Shown here: positions 42,907 through 51,944 of the stretch, in pieces
Layout: each line of letters starts with the position of its first letter
Position numbering within the stretch: the first letter of the stretch is position 1
DNA from: Nocardia grenadensis NBRC 108939
Lineage (GTDB): Bacteria > Actinomycetota > Actinomycetes > Mycobacteriales > Mycobacteriaceae
Length of the DNA: 64,000 bases
Direction of reading: 5' to 3'
NCBI RefSeq assembly: GCF_001613445.1
Contig: NZ_BDCJ01000017.1
Coordinates: 62,001-126,000, forward strand
The notes under the pieces: generated by a model
What the model saw: the letters and a program-made list of their open reading frames with translations, nothing else
Databases searched by the model: none
Told to the model about the DNA's origin: nothing
Translations under genes and position numbers: made by a program

Positions 42907-43452
42907 ATGGTGTCGCAGGAGCGACCACGGATCACCCCCGGCCGCCTCCGCGAGCTGGGTCCCGTCAACTGGGCGGCCTGGCAGGTGCTCTCGCGGGCCT
43001 CGGGTACGGCCGACGCGCAGCTGTTCAGCACGCTGGGCCGGGCCGGTCGGCTGTTCCGCGGCTGGCTGCACTTCTCCGGCACGCTGATGCCGGGTGGGCG
43101 GCTGCGCCGGCACGACACCGAACTGGTCATCCTGCGGGTGGCCCATCTGCGTGACTGCGCCTACGAGACCGACCACCACATCCGCCTGGGCCGGCGGGCC
43201 GGGGTGACACCGGAGATCCTGGAGCGGATCCGGGCCGGAGCGGACGCGGCGGGCTGGGCCGACAAACACCGGGCGCTGCTCACCGCGGTCGATCAGCTGG
43301 TCCGCACCCGCGATATCGACGATGCCGCCTGGACACACCTGTCCACCTACTACGACGATCGCCGCCTCATCGAAATCGTGCTGCTGGTCAACCAATATGA
43401 GGGCCTCGCTGCCACCATCGCCACCCTCCGCATCCGCCGCGACGAATTCTGA
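42907..43452 (+). CDS. Carboxymuconolactone decarboxylase/AhpD-like protein
   Basis: A 181-residue CMD-family protein. The active-site helix contains CAYETDHHIRLGRRAGV, where AhpD-type peroxidases have CxxC followed by H. Only the first cysteine is present here, so classical AhpD disulfide chemistry is not expected, as is common for the CMD subgroup annotated in actinobacteria. The ATG at 42907 follows GGAGAGG; a longer start at 42844 is possible. Confidence 0.85.
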   Translation: MVSQERPRITPGRLRELGPVNWAAWQVLSRASGTADAQLFSTLGRAGRLFRGWLHFSGTLMPGGRLRRHDTELVILRVAHLRDCAYETDHHIRLGRRAGVTPEILERIRAGADAAGWADKHRALLTAVDQLVRTRDIDDAAWTHLSTYYDDRRLIEIVLLVNQYEGLAATIATLRIRRDEF

Positions 43453-43464
43453 CCGCCCGCGTGG

Positions 43465-43890
43465 CTAGCGGCCCCCGGTGAAAGCCGCTGCGGGAACGAA
43501 TATCTCGTGCCCGGAGTCGAGGCGGACCACGACTCCCGCCGGGCTCCACCGCGCCGACTCGAGGACGGGGTCGCGGTTGCCCAGGATCTCGAAGTACACC
43601 GGGTGGCCGTACCCCATATCCGGATAGCGGCCGACCGTGATCACATCCGGCAGCCGCCGGTGCAGCAGCCGGCTCTCCTGCCGTAGGAGACCGACATGGT
43701 AGGTCGCACCGTCGTATTCGACGGTCGGCGGCTGGGTTTCGGTGCGCAACACCTCCGTACGCACCGTCCGGGTATCGACAACGACCGCCCCCGCCACGAG
43801 CACGAATACGAGAAACGCCACTGCCACGCCGAGGATCGGTCGCAACCCGGATATCCCGGAGCGAGCGGAGGGCGACGGTTCCACGGTCAC
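43465..43890 (-). CDS. Hypothetical anchored protein
   Basis: A 141-residue protein with one N-terminal hydrophobic segment (about 18-38) and a small extracytoplasmic domain (YDGATYHVGLLRQ, PVYFEILGNRDPV). I do not recognise a family. It lies 63 bp downstream of an ADP-ribosyltransferase-like gene on the same strand, so it could be a partner or immunity protein; that is inference. Confidence 0.7.
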   Translation of the reverse strand: MTVEPSPSARSGISGLRPILGVAVAFLVFVLVAGAVVVDTRTVRTEVLRTETQPPTVEYDGATYHVGLLRQESRLLHRRLPDVITVGRYPDMGYGHPVYFEILGNRDPVLESARWSPAGVVVRLDSGHEIFVPAAAFTGGR

Positions 43891-43953
43891 CCCGGGAATG
43901 TATCCCGGATGCCCGGACCGGGGAACCCGCCGGGCGCCGGACCGGCCGGTCCC

Positions 43954-44766
43954 TCAGACTGCGGCCCCGGGCGGCAGGATCCGGATCGAGCCCTGCCATC
44001 GATCCCCTGCTCTCCCCCATTCCGTGACCTCGAAATCCAGGTCCCGTCCAAGGAGCAACTCGACCTCCCGCGGAAAAGCCGATTTGTCGCCGATGAAGAT
44101 GCCGGGTGTCCCGGGCGGGACCTCCACGCGGAGATCCGTATCCCGGTTACGAGTTTTCTTGAGCGTGTCGAGGCCCTCCGGGGCCAGCGCGGTACTGAAA
44201 AAATCGGAGACGTGCCCGCGATCGCCGGGACGGATATCGGCCGGATTCCGGCCGGGAAACAGACGGCCCGCCGATATGGATTTCCATGCCTGGATCCAGT
44301 CCGGCACCGGCTTGCGCCGCAGAATATCGTCCAGCCGTTCGACCCGTTCCATATCCGGCGGGTACCTGGCGTCGCCCCGCAGGGGCGCGTTGATGCCTTC
44401 GGAGCCCATAGTGAAATCGCGCAGCGCTTGTATACGGTTCTTGCCCAGCCGACTGTACGTCGCACCCCACACAGATCGACCGTACCGCCGCGCACTGTCT
44501 GCGGAGTCGAAGATCCGTAGCGCCCCCGGGGCCGGCGTCCGATCGGGTATCCGAGCGGGTGACGGGCTTTCCACAAGCCGATCACCTGCCACGACGGCAG
44601 CCCCCCGGCCGTCGGCACCCGGAACCTTCCGTAGCACCTCGCCGATCGGCACCGTGGTGATATCGCGATATTGCCGGCTCCCACCGGCGCCGATCAATGC
44701 GATGTTCTGCTCGACCTTCTTCGCCAGCTCCCGCATCGCCGCCACGGCCTGGTTGTACACCGGCAC
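43954..44766 (-). CDS. ADP-ribosyltransferase-like protein (VIP2/C3 exoenzyme fold)
   Basis: A 270-residue protein. Residues 112-245 match the ADP-ribosyltransferase exoenzyme domain: RIQALRDFTMGSEGINAPLRG (family YTGS...INxxLR region), DDILRRKPVP, the ST motif in DFFSTAL (Ser191), and the ExE motif in FPREVELLL (Glu234, Glu236). The first-motif arginine, usually YR(G/W), is Lys162 in AWKS, so activity may be altered. No signal peptide. Start uncertain (GTG 44766, GTG 44760 or ATG 44736). It looks like an orphan toxin domain; the target is unknown. Confidence 0.75.
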   Translation of the reverse strand: MPVYNQAVAAMRELAKKVEQNIALIGAGGSRQYRDITTVPIGEVLRKVPGADGRGAAVVAGDRLVESPSPARIPDRTPAPGALRIFDSADSARRYGRSVWGATYSRLGKNRIQALRDFTMGSEGINAPLRGDARYPPDMERVERLDDILRRKPVPDWIQAWKSISAGRLFPGRNPADIRPGDRGHVSDFFSTALAPEGLDTLKKTRNRDTDLRVEVPPGTPGIFIGDKSAFPREVELLLGRDLDFEVTEWGRAGDRWQGSIRILPPGAAV

Positions 44767-44877
44767 CTCTTCGCTTATCCGGCACCGGCAACTCGGCCGT
44801 CGGCCCCGATCGAGCAGGCGACGTTACGCAAGGACAGCCGAGAGTTGTCCGATACGTCGGGCTGCGGAAACAGGAAG

Positions 44878-44911
44878 CCGCCCCGGGGCCCGCGCACGGG
44901 CTCCGGGGCGG
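44878..44911 (-). terminator. Terminator of lpdC
   Basis: CCGCCCCGG-G-GCCCG pairs with CGGGC-T-CCGGGGCGG around a 4-nt loop, 17 bp after the lpdC stop. Confidence 0.8.
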
Positions 44912-44928
44912 TCGAGTCCGCGAACGGG

Positions 44929-46332
44929 TCAGAAGTTGATCATGTGTCCGGCCAGGCCGTGGATGGCCTCCTGCAGCGCCTCGCTCAGCGTCGGGTGCGT
45001 GTGCACATTACGGGCCAGTTCGTTGACCGTGAGATCCCACTTCTGGGCCAGAGTCAGTTCGGGCAGCAGTTCGGAGACATCGGGGCCGATCAGGTGGCCG
45101 CCGATCAGTTCACCGTACTTGTTGTCCGAGATCAGCTTGACGAAACCGGTGGCATCGCCGAGTCCGTGCGCCTTGCCGTTGGCGGTGAACGGGAAGGTCG
45201 CGACCTTCACGTCGTAGCCCTCGTCGCGCGCCTGCTGCTCGGTGAGACCGAAGCTGGCGACCTGCGGCTGACAGAAGGTGGCGCGCGGCATCATCCGGTA
45301 ATCACCCAACGTCAGCGTCTCCGCGCCGCCGATGGTCTCGGCCGCGACCACGCCCTGAGCCTCCGCGACATGCGCGAGCTGCAGTTTCGCGGTGACATCG
45401 CCGATGGCGTAGATATGCGGCACATTGGTGCGCATATTGTCGTCGATGGCGATCGCGCCGCGCTCGGTGAGCGCCACGCCGGTGTTCTCCAGGCCGTAGC
45501 CCTCGACCCGGGGCGCGAAGCCGACGGCCTGCAGCACCTTGTCGACGGTGACGGTCTCGACCGAACCCGACTTGTTGTCCTTGATCGCGACGGTGACCTT
45601 GGACCCGTCGTCGTCGATGGACTGCACGGCCGCACCGGTGGTGATGGTGATACCGAGCTTCTTGTACGCCTTGGTGATCTCCTTGGAGACATCGGCGTCC
45701 TCGTTGGGCAGTGCGCGGTCCAGGAATTCCACGATGCGTACGTCCACGCCGTAGTTGCGCAGGACGTAGCCGAACTCCATACCGATGGCGCCGGCGCCGA
45801 CGATCAGGATCGAACCCGGCAGGTCGCGGGTGAGGATCTGCTCCTCGTAGGTGACGACGTTCTTGCTCAGGGAGGTGCCCGGCAGCAGTTTGGTGTTGGT
45901 GCCGGTGGCGATGATGACGTTGTCGAAGGTGATCGACTCCGTGCCGCCCTTGCCGAGCTCGACCGAGAGAGCGTTGGGGCCGGTGAACGAGCCCTTGCCG
46001 TCGTACTCGGTGATCTTGTTCTTCTTCATCAGGAAGTGGACGCCCTTGACCCGGCCGTCCGCGACCTTACGGCTGCGATCGAAGGCCGCCCCGAAATCGA
46101 AGGTCGCCTCCCCGCTGATACCGAAGGTTTTCGCTTCTTTGGTGAAGATATGAGCCAGCTCCGCATTGCGCAGCAGCGCCTTGGACGGGATGCAGCCCAC
46201 GTTCAGGCACACGCCACCCCAGTATTTCTGCTCGACGATCGCTGTTCGCAGGCCGAGTTGAGCGGCGCGGATCGCGGCGACGTAACCGCCGGGACCAGCA
46301 CCGAGAACGACGACATCGTAGTGGGAAGTCAC
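44929..46332 (-). CDS. lpdC: Dihydrolipoyl dehydrogenase
   Basis: A 467-residue flavoprotein disulfide reductase, the E3 subunit of pyruvate and other 2-oxoacid dehydrogenases and, in mycobacteria (Lpd, Rv0462), of the peroxynitrite reductase system. FAD motif VVLGAGPGGYVAAIRAAQ, redox disulfide GGVCLNVGCIPSK, NAD motif IVGAGAIGMEFGYVL, and the C-terminal His-Glu pair in HTHPTLSE are all present. It begins with GTG at 46332. A strong terminator follows. Confidence 0.96.
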   Translation of the reverse strand: MTSHYDVVVLGAGPGGYVAAIRAAQLGLRTAIVEQKYWGGVCLNVGCIPSKALLRNAELAHIFTKEAKTFGISGEATFDFGAAFDRSRKVADGRVKGVHFLMKKNKITEYDGKGSFTGPNALSVELGKGGTESITFDNVIIATGTNTKLLPGTSLSKNVVTYEEQILTRDLPGSILIVGAGAIGMEFGYVLRNYGVDVRIVEFLDRALPNEDADVSKEITKAYKKLGITITTGAAVQSIDDDGSKVTVAIKDNKSGSVETVTVDKVLQAVGFAPRVEGYGLENTGVALTERGAIAIDDNMRTNVPHIYAIGDVTAKLQLAHVAEAQGVVAAETIGGAETLTLGDYRMMPRATFCQPQVASFGLTEQQARDEGYDVKVATFPFTANGKAHGLGDATGFVKLISDNKYGELIGGHLIGPDVSELLPELTLAQKWDLTVNELARNVHTHPTLSEALQEAIHGLAGHMINF

Positions 46333-46355
46333 AGTGTCGAGCCTAACTCTCCCGG

Positions 46356-46646
46356 CTACGGCCGGGGCCACCCGCCCGCCTCCCGCCACTGAGCACACCG
46401 GTGCCGCCCCGGCGGGGCCACCGGGCCCTGACGGGCCGCGACGGCGCTACGACGCCTCGATCGGGTCGACCGCGGGCCCCCCGGCCGGGCGGGTGCGGGT
46501 GTGCGCATGGTCACCCGGACGGCGACGGCACAGCCGAGCAGCACCACCGCGACCTCTATCGCCACATATTCGACGCCGGTGAGCGCCCACCCGCCCTCGA
46601 TCATCCCCGCCGGGATACCCGCGGCACCCGGGCAGCCTTCCGTCAT
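46356..46646 (-). CDS. Small membrane ORF after the broken ZIP gene
   Basis: An ORF of 96 residues from the ATG at 46646 (or a shorter one from 46604) with one hydrophobic helix (TGVEYVAIEVAVVLLGCAVAV) and a basic Arg/Pro tail. Its ATG overlaps the stop of the ZIP remnant (ATGA). It may be a real small membrane protein or further decayed sequence; I recognise no family. Confidence 0.35.
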   Translation of the reverse strand: MTEGCPGAAGIPAGMIEGGWALTGVEYVAIEVAVVLLGCAVAVRVTMRTPAPARPGGPRSTRSRRRSAVAARQGPVAPPGRHRCAQWREAGGWPRP

Positions 46647-47024
46647 CCCAGCAGGAAGGCGACCAGGAAACCGATCGATGTCGCCATGCCGACCCACCAG
46701 CCGCCCTGCCGGTATGCCTCCGCCATGAGCGAGTCGGCGAGGACCGCGATGGTCGCGCCGCCCGCGAAGGCCTGGATCGCGCTGATATGCGTCGGCTCGA
46801 GGTGGGCGGAGAGCAGGTTTCCGGCGAGGGTGACCACGACGAGTACCTGCTCGCAGGAAGGCGGGTTCGAACAGTTCGTTGGTCACGAGGGCGATCATGG
46901 TGCCCGCGCCGAACGCCATCAGCGAGGCGAGCAATGACTCGGGCAATGTGGTTCGCAAACCGACGGCCGCGCCTATCAGCAATGGAATTGCCGTACCCAG
47001 CCCATACAGCAGCGCGATTCCCAT
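46643..47024 (-). pseudogene. ZIP-family metal transporter remnant (internal deletion plus frameshift)
   Basis: From 47024 one frame reads MGIALLYGLGTAIPLLIG through SLMAFGAGTMIALVTNELFEPAF, the N-terminal part of a ZIP permease. Near 46850 the frame shifts, and the neighbouring frame continues VLVVVTLAGNLLSAHLEP, then AIQAFAGGATIAVLADSLM and GWWVGMATSIGFLVAFLLG, the C-terminal part. The middle helices with the metal-binding histidine motifs are missing, so roughly 100 codons are deleted. It cannot make a functional transporter. Confidence 0.75.
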
Positions 47025-47082
47025 AAGGTGAACACTATGTGTTGCCGGGTAATTGCAATGGTCATGCCGAGCCCAAGGAAAT

Positions 47083-47094
47083 AATTCTAGAATT
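47083..47094. promoter_or_regulatory. Palindrome upstream of the second TetR gene
   Basis: AATTCTAGAATT, a perfect 12-bp palindrome in an AT-rich gap between the ZIP remnant and the TetR gene; a candidate operator or promoter element. Confidence 0.4.
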
Positions 47095-47222
47095 TCCCTC
47101 TAAAATCCGCTGTACCAGCGAGATCCGGGCATTGTCCGGTTTGGCAGTTTTACCGGCGACCCGAGTTGCGGGCAGCCAACTTTCGGCAAACCCTTACTGT
47201 GCTGGCGGCATGCTACGAAAGA

Positions 47223-47247
47223 CCCGATCGATGACGAGAGGATCGGG
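47223..47247 (+). other. Hairpin followed by CTTTT in the TetR leader
   Basis: CCCGATC pairs with GATCGGG across an 11-nt loop and is followed by CTTTTC, 23 bp before the TetR start. It could be a small terminator or attenuator in the leader. Confidence 0.35.
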
Positions 47248-47269
47248 CTTTTCGGTATTGTTCTGCGCG

Positions 47270-47902
47270 ATGTCACAGGAAGCGAATTCGGGACGACGGT
47301 ATGCCGGGCAGCCCGTAGAAGATCGGCAACGCGAGCGACGCGCTCGTTTTCTCGAATCCGGCCTGACGGTTTTTGCGAGAGACGGGTATGCCAATAGCTC
47401 GGTAGGGGCCATTTGCAAAGACGCGGGGTTGTCCTCGCGCCAGTTCTACGAAGAGTTCACCGGCCGCGAATCGCTCCTTGTGGAACTCTTCGCTCTCATC
47501 GACCGGGAATCGCGGACCGCGGTGCTCGCCTCCCTCGACCAGAGCACCGACCAGAGCGCGCTGGAGCGGATAGACGGCGCCATCCGCGCCTATGTGCAGT
47601 CCATCGGCACCGATACGCGACGAGCTCGGGTCGTGCTCGTCGAAGTGGTCGGCGCCGGGGCCAAAGTCGAGAAGATGCGCGGGGAATCACGCCGGGCCTG
47701 GAGTTCGGTGCTCGCCAAGGCCGCCGAGGACGCCGCGCTGCACGGTGAGATCCCGACCGGCGACTACGACCTGCGCATGCTCGCCATCATCGGTGCGGTC
47801 AACTACGTGGTGGACGAATGGAGCGGGGCCGAACCGCGGCAGCCGCTCGACGAGGTGATCCGAGTGCTGAGCCGGATCATCGTAGGCGCGATCCGGGCCT
47901 GA
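47270..47902 (+). CDS. TetR-family transcriptional regulator
   Basis: A 210-residue TetR protein: helix-turn-helix with VGAICKDAGLSSRQFYEEFTGRESLL (about 45-70), then a helical effector domain. The ATG at 47270 fits the usual N-terminal length; longer readings extend into AT-rich non-coding sequence. It precedes an alpha/beta hydrolase by 43 bp on the same strand, a possible target. Confidence 0.88.
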   Translation: MSQEANSGRRYAGQPVEDRQRERRARFLESGLTVFARDGYANSSVGAICKDAGLSSRQFYEEFTGRESLLVELFALIDRESRTAVLASLDQSTDQSALERIDGAIRAYVQSIGTDTRRARVVLVEVVGAGAKVEKMRGESRRAWSSVLAKAAEDAALHGEIPTGDYDLRMLAIIGAVNYVVDEWSGAEPRQPLDEVIRVLSRIIVGAIRA

Positions 47903-47945
47903 CCACACCGCCGGGCGAGCGCCTCCGGCGGCTAGCCTTGACCCG

Positions 47946-48806
47946 GTGGAGACCGTTGCGATCCAGATGCCCGACGGCAGCACCGTCCCGGTGCGGCTGG
48001 TCCCGGCCGCGGGATCGGACGGCCGTCCGGTCACTCCGGATACACCCCGGCCGGTGGTGGTACTGATACCCGGGCTCGGCGTTCCCGGCGAGTACTACCT
48101 CTATTTCGCTCGTGCGCTCGCCCGGCGCGGCATCGATGTCGCGGTGGGCGAACTGCGCGGCAACGGCGCCGGCTCACCGAAACCGAGCGCGGCCAGCACC
48201 TACGGGTACCACGAGCTCGCCGCGGTGGATTTTCCGGCGATCTTCGAGGTGGTACGCACCCGCTTCCCCGACCGCACCCCGTACGTGCTGGGTCACAGCA
48301 TGGGTGGGCAACTGTCGGCGCTGTACGCGGCGCGGGTCCGCGGGCGCCTCGCGGGACTGATCCTCGTCGCCTCTGGTACCCCCTACTACCGAAGTTTTCG
48401 CGGCCTGCTCGGGCCGGGCATGCTGGTCGGCACCGCCGCGGTCTCGCTGACCGCCACGCTGGCCGGAGTGTGGCCGGGCGACAAACTGGGCCCCAACGGT
48501 TTCGGCCGCCAGTCGAAAGTACTCGTCTCCGACTGGGCCCGGCTGGCCCGCACCGGCCGGTTCGACCCGGCCGGTGCCGATATCGACTACGAGGAACGTC
48601 TCTCCCGGCTGAGACTGCCCGTCCTCTCGATCACCCTGACCGGCGACGAACTGACCCCGCGGGCATCGGCCGGGCATCTACTGGACAAACTGCCGAACGC
48701 CGACAAGACGACCTGGCACGCACCTCGGCCGCTGGGCCACAACGGCTGGATCTCCGAACCCGCCGAGGTGGTCGACCGTATCGAGAAGTGGTTACACGAT
48801 CGGTGA
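47946..48806 (+). CDS. Alpha/beta hydrolase
   Basis: A 286-residue alpha/beta hydrolase, started at GTG 47946. Features: oxyanion region VVVLIPGLGVPGEYY, nucleophile elbow GHSMGG (Ser about 118), acidic residue in LTGDELTP and histidine in LGHNGW. Similarity is to the group annotated as serine aminopeptidase S33-like hydrolases. Substrate unknown. It converges with the prolyl oligopeptidase gene. Confidence 0.88.
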   Translation: METVAIQMPDGSTVPVRLVPAAGSDGRPVTPDTPRPVVVLIPGLGVPGEYYLYFARALARRGIDVAVGELRGNGAGSPKPSAASTYGYHELAAVDFPAIFEVVRTRFPDRTPYVLGHSMGGQLSALYAARVRGRLAGLILVASGTPYYRSFRGLLGPGMLVGTAAVSLTATLAGVWPGDKLGPNGFGRQSKVLVSDWARLARTGRFDPAGADIDYEERLSRLRLPVLSITLTGDELTPRASAGHLLDKLPNADKTTWHAPRPLGHNGWISEPAEVVDRIEKWLHDR

Positions 48807-48817
48807 CCGGCGCCGGA

Positions 48818-50890
48818 TCACTTCGCGGTCCGGCCCTCGATGAGCATCTGGGTGAAGAACTCGTAGATCAGGGCCGCCTGGAACGCCGACTGTTTGTTGT
48901 CGGCGGCGCCGCCGTGCCCGCCCTCGATGTTCTCGTGGTACCAGACCCGGTGTCCCTGCTCCTCCAGCAACGCCGCCATCTTGCGGGCATGCCCCGGATG
49001 CACGCGATCGTCACGGGTGGAAGTGGTCAGCAGGATCGGTGGATACGTAGCGCCCGCACCGGTTTCCGCGGCCCGCTGGTAGGGGGAGTACCGGCTGATG
49101 TAGGCCCATTCCTCCGGCACATCCGGATCACCGTATTCCGCCATCCAGGACGCACCCGCCAGCAACCGGTGGTACCGGCGCATATCCAGTAGCGGCACCT
49201 GGCAGACGATCGCTCCGAACAATTCCGGATAGCGGGTGAGCATCACACCCATCAGCAGACCACCGTTGCTGCCGCCGACGGCGCCGAGCCGCTCGGCGGT
49301 GGTTATCCCCCGAGCCACCAGATCACGGGCGATCGAGGAGAAATCCTCGTACACCTTGTACCGGTTCTCCTTCTGCACCGAGGTATGCCACTGCGGCCCG
49401 TATTCCCCACCGCCGCGAATATTGGTCATCACATAGGTGCCGCCCTGTTCCAGCCATCCGATACCGGACGAACCGCCGTAGCCGGGGGTACGGGACACCT
49501 CGAACCCGCCGTAGCCCGACATCACCGTGGGCGCCGGCGCGTCCCGGGTATCGCGGTGCCGGATCACGAAGTACGGGATCGGCGTTCCGTCATCCGAGCG
49601 CGCGAAGAACTGTTCGGTCTCGATACCGGTCGCGTCGAAGAACGCGGGCTCCTGTTTCCATTCGGTCACCGGCGCGCCGACCGATCCCGCGAGCAGTGTG
49701 GTGGGTGTGGTGAACCCACTGGTCATGAGCATGTAGTCGTCCCCGCCCTCGAGCGGGTCGAGATTCATGATGCCGGTGGTGGCCATCGTGGGGGTATCGG
49801 CGAGCGGTTCCGTGCGCCAACCCTCGGCGCCCGGGGTGAGGACGTACAGCTTGGTCTGCACGTCCTGCAGGGTCACCAGTAGCAGATGGTTCTCGGTCCA
49901 GCCGTAACCGTGCAGCGAGGTGTGCGCGTCCGGTTCGAACAGCACCTCGAAATCTCGCCCGCCGGAGCGGAACTCGGCGAAATTCGTCGCGATCAGGGCT
50001 CCGGCGGAATAGGTGCGGCCCCCGATCTCCCACGGCGATTTCAACCGGACCAACAGCCATTCCTTGTACCACGACTCGTCGGCGTCCGAAGGTGTCTCCA
50101 GCGGGGTCCGGGAGCCGTCGTCCTCGAGCAGAAAGACATCTTCGTGGAAGAAATCGGTGGCTTGTGCGATGTAGTGCCGCTCGTAGCCGGGAGTCCGGTC
50201 GTAACCCGCCGAGACGGAGACGTCGGTTACCGCGCCCTCGAAAACCGTTTCGGCGGTATCGAGCGCGGTGCCCCGGCGCCAGCGTTTCGCGATCCGCGGA
50301 TATCCGGATCCGGTGAGCGAGCCGGGACCGAAATCCGTTCCCACGTATACGGAATCGATATCGATCCAACTGATCCGCGACTTCGCTTCCGGCAGGAAGT
50401 AGCCGCCGTCCTCCGGGGCGATGAATTCGCGTGTTTCCATATCGAATTCACGAACGACCTTGGCGTCCGCGCCACCGCGCGACAGGCTGATCAGCGCCCG
50501 GCTCTGGGCCGGGCGCAACACTCCGGCACCGCCCCAGACCCAGTTCTCGTCCTCTGCGGCGGCGACCGCGTCGAGATCGATCAGGACATCCCATTCGGGG
50601 TCCGCTTTCACGTATTCGGCGAAAGTGGTGCGCCGCCACAGGCCGCGCGGATGCGCCGCGTCGCGCCAGAAGTTGTACAGCCACTGTCCGCGCCGCCCGG
50701 GGAAGGCGATCTTGGCGTCGGTATCCAGCATGTCCAGGATCCGGCCCTGCAACACATCGAACCGGTCCCCGACGGCGAACCGCTCCATGACGACCTCGTT
50801 GCGCGCCCGGGCGAAATCGAGTGCCCGCTCGCCGGTGACCTCTTCGAGCCAGAGGTAGGGATCGGTTCCACTGTCCTGTACGCCACTCAT
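48818..50890 (-). CDS. Prolyl oligopeptidase family serine peptidase
   Basis: A 690-residue S9 peptidase with an N-terminal beta-propeller and C-terminal alpha/beta-hydrolase domain. The triad is Ser in GGSNGGLLMG, Asp in TSTRDDRVHPGH and His in EGGHGGAADNK. It corresponds to Rv0457c in the collinear M. tuberculosis block. It would cleave peptides after proline or related residues, in the cytoplasm since no signal peptide is visible. The ATG at 50890 is preferred; longer reading enters the divergent IdeR-box promoter. Confidence 0.92.
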   Translation of the reverse strand: MSGVQDSGTDPYLWLEEVTGERALDFARARNEVVMERFAVGDRFDVLQGRILDMLDTDAKIAFPGRRGQWLYNFWRDAAHPRGLWRRTTFAEYVKADPEWDVLIDLDAVAAAEDENWVWGGAGVLRPAQSRALISLSRGGADAKVVREFDMETREFIAPEDGGYFLPEAKSRISWIDIDSVYVGTDFGPGSLTGSGYPRIAKRWRRGTALDTAETVFEGAVTDVSVSAGYDRTPGYERHYIAQATDFFHEDVFLLEDDGSRTPLETPSDADESWYKEWLLVRLKSPWEIGGRTYSAGALIATNFAEFRSGGRDFEVLFEPDAHTSLHGYGWTENHLLLVTLQDVQTKLYVLTPGAEGWRTEPLADTPTMATTGIMNLDPLEGGDDYMLMTSGFTTPTTLLAGSVGAPVTEWKQEPAFFDATGIETEQFFARSDDGTPIPYFVIRHRDTRDAPAPTVMSGYGGFEVSRTPGYGGSSGIGWLEQGGTYVMTNIRGGGEYGPQWHTSVQKENRYKVYEDFSSIARDLVARGITTAERLGAVGGSNGGLLMGVMLTRYPELFGAIVCQVPLLDMRRYHRLLAGASWMAEYGDPDVPEEWAYISRYSPYQRAAETGAGATYPPILLTTSTRDDRVHPGHARKMAALLEEQGHRVWYHENIEGGHGGAADNKQSAFQAALIYEFFTQMLIEGRTAK

Positions 50891-50940
50891 CCGACCATTG
50901 TCACCCAAACCGGACGCGCGGGAATCGGCCGCCAGCGACA

Positions 50941-50964
50941 TTAGGTAAGGCATTGCTAACCTGA
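50941..50964. promoter_or_regulatory. Two overlapping IdeR/DtxR iron boxes
   Basis: TTAGGTAAGGCATTGCTAA (50941-50959) matches 16 of 19 positions of TWAGGTWAGSCTWACCTWA, and the reverse strand of 50946-50964 matches about 15. Offset of 5 bp resembles double-dimer IdeR sites. The SIP start is 6 bp away. Confidence 0.8.
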
Positions 50965-50969
50965 TACAC

Positions 50970-51803
50970 ATGGCGACGCGCACCAAATACGTCAAACCGG
51001 TACAGCGGCGGATCTGCACCGCCGAAACCCTGGCCGCCGAACGGATCGGCCACAGCTTCATCCGGGTCACGGTGGGCGGACCCGACCTCGCCGATTTCGC
51101 GCCGATGGGTTACGACCAGTGGCTGCGCCTCTTCCTGCCGCGGGCCCGGCAAACCGGCCTGCGCCTGCCCACCGCGACGGAGAACACCCTCTGGTATGCG
51201 CAATGTCTGGCGATGAGCAGCGATACCCGGCCCCTGATCCGCAACTACACCGTGCGCGGGTTCCGCCCCGCCGGCGCCGGATTCTTCGGTGAGCACGCCG
51301 AGATCGATGTGGACTTCGTCGCCCACGGGGATACCGGCCCGGCGTCCGCGTGGGCCGGCCGGGTGCGCCCGGGTATGCCCGTCGGGCTGCTCGACGAAGG
51401 CATCATGTATCAGGCACCGCCGCATACCAACTGGTCATTGCTGGTCGGTGACGAAAGCGCGCTGCCCGCGATCGCGGGTGTACTGCGGTCGGCGCCCCGG
51501 GATCTGTGCGGCGCGGCATACCTCGAAATCCCCGACCGCACCGATATCCAGGATCTGGGCGAGCCGGCGGGGGTGCGGGTGCACTGGCTGCCCCGCGCCG
51601 ACCCCCGCGTCCGGATCGGCGCGCAGGCCACCGAAGCCGTGCGCGGGGCAGGCCTCCCGCCCGGACCCGGCTACGCATTCGTCGCGGGCGAGCAGCAACT
51701 CGTGTCCGGAGTGCGCCGCCATCTGGTACGCGACCGGGGAATGGCCAAATCCGACATCATGTTCAGCGGCTTCTGGCGCCTCGGCAAGGCCGCCGCGAGT
51801 TGA
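50970..51803 (+). CDS. Siderophore-interacting protein (ferric-siderophore reductase)
   Basis: A 277-residue FAD-binding SIP/ViuB-type reductase, which releases iron from imported ferric siderophores in the cytoplasm. The FAD motif RNYTVRGF (RxYTxR) and the NAD(P)-like domain LLVGDESALPAIAGVL are clear, and the C-terminal GYWR-like segment reads FSGFWRLGK. It has overlapping iron boxes directly upstream and is part of the uptake cluster that continues to 56024. Confidence 0.93.
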   Translation: MATRTKYVKPVQRRICTAETLAAERIGHSFIRVTVGGPDLADFAPMGYDQWLRLFLPRARQTGLRLPTATENTLWYAQCLAMSSDTRPLIRNYTVRGFRPAGAGFFGEHAEIDVDFVAHGDTGPASAWAGRVRPGMPVGLLDEGIMYQAPPHTNWSLLVGDESALPAIAGVLRSAPRDLCGAAYLEIPDRTDIQDLGEPAGVRVHWLPRADPRVRIGAQATEAVRGAGLPPGPGYAFVAGEQQLVSGVRRHLVRDRGMAKSDIMFSGFWRLGKAAAS

Positions 51804-51884
51804 TCCACCGGTGAGCTCGAATCCGCCGGTGGGAGCGGATCGCCTACCGCGGTCCTTCGCCGATCCGAGCCCCGGCCCGCCGGC

Positions 51885-51916
51885 GGAGTCGTAGAGCCGG
51901 GGCTACCTACGACTCC
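51885..51916. terminator. Terminator between SIP and siderophore-binding lipoprotein genes
   Basis: GGAGTCGTAG pairs with CTACGACTCC around a 12-nt loop, between two convergent stops. Confidence 0.75.
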
Positions 51917-51944
51917 CCGCGGCCGAAGATCGGCGCTCGATCGG

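Noticed and set aside
47223..47270. Riboswitch or attenuator in the TetR leader
   Set aside because: There is a hairpin with CTTTT, but only one 7-bp stem and no alternative pairing or known aptamer pattern that I can see; listed only as a hairpin.
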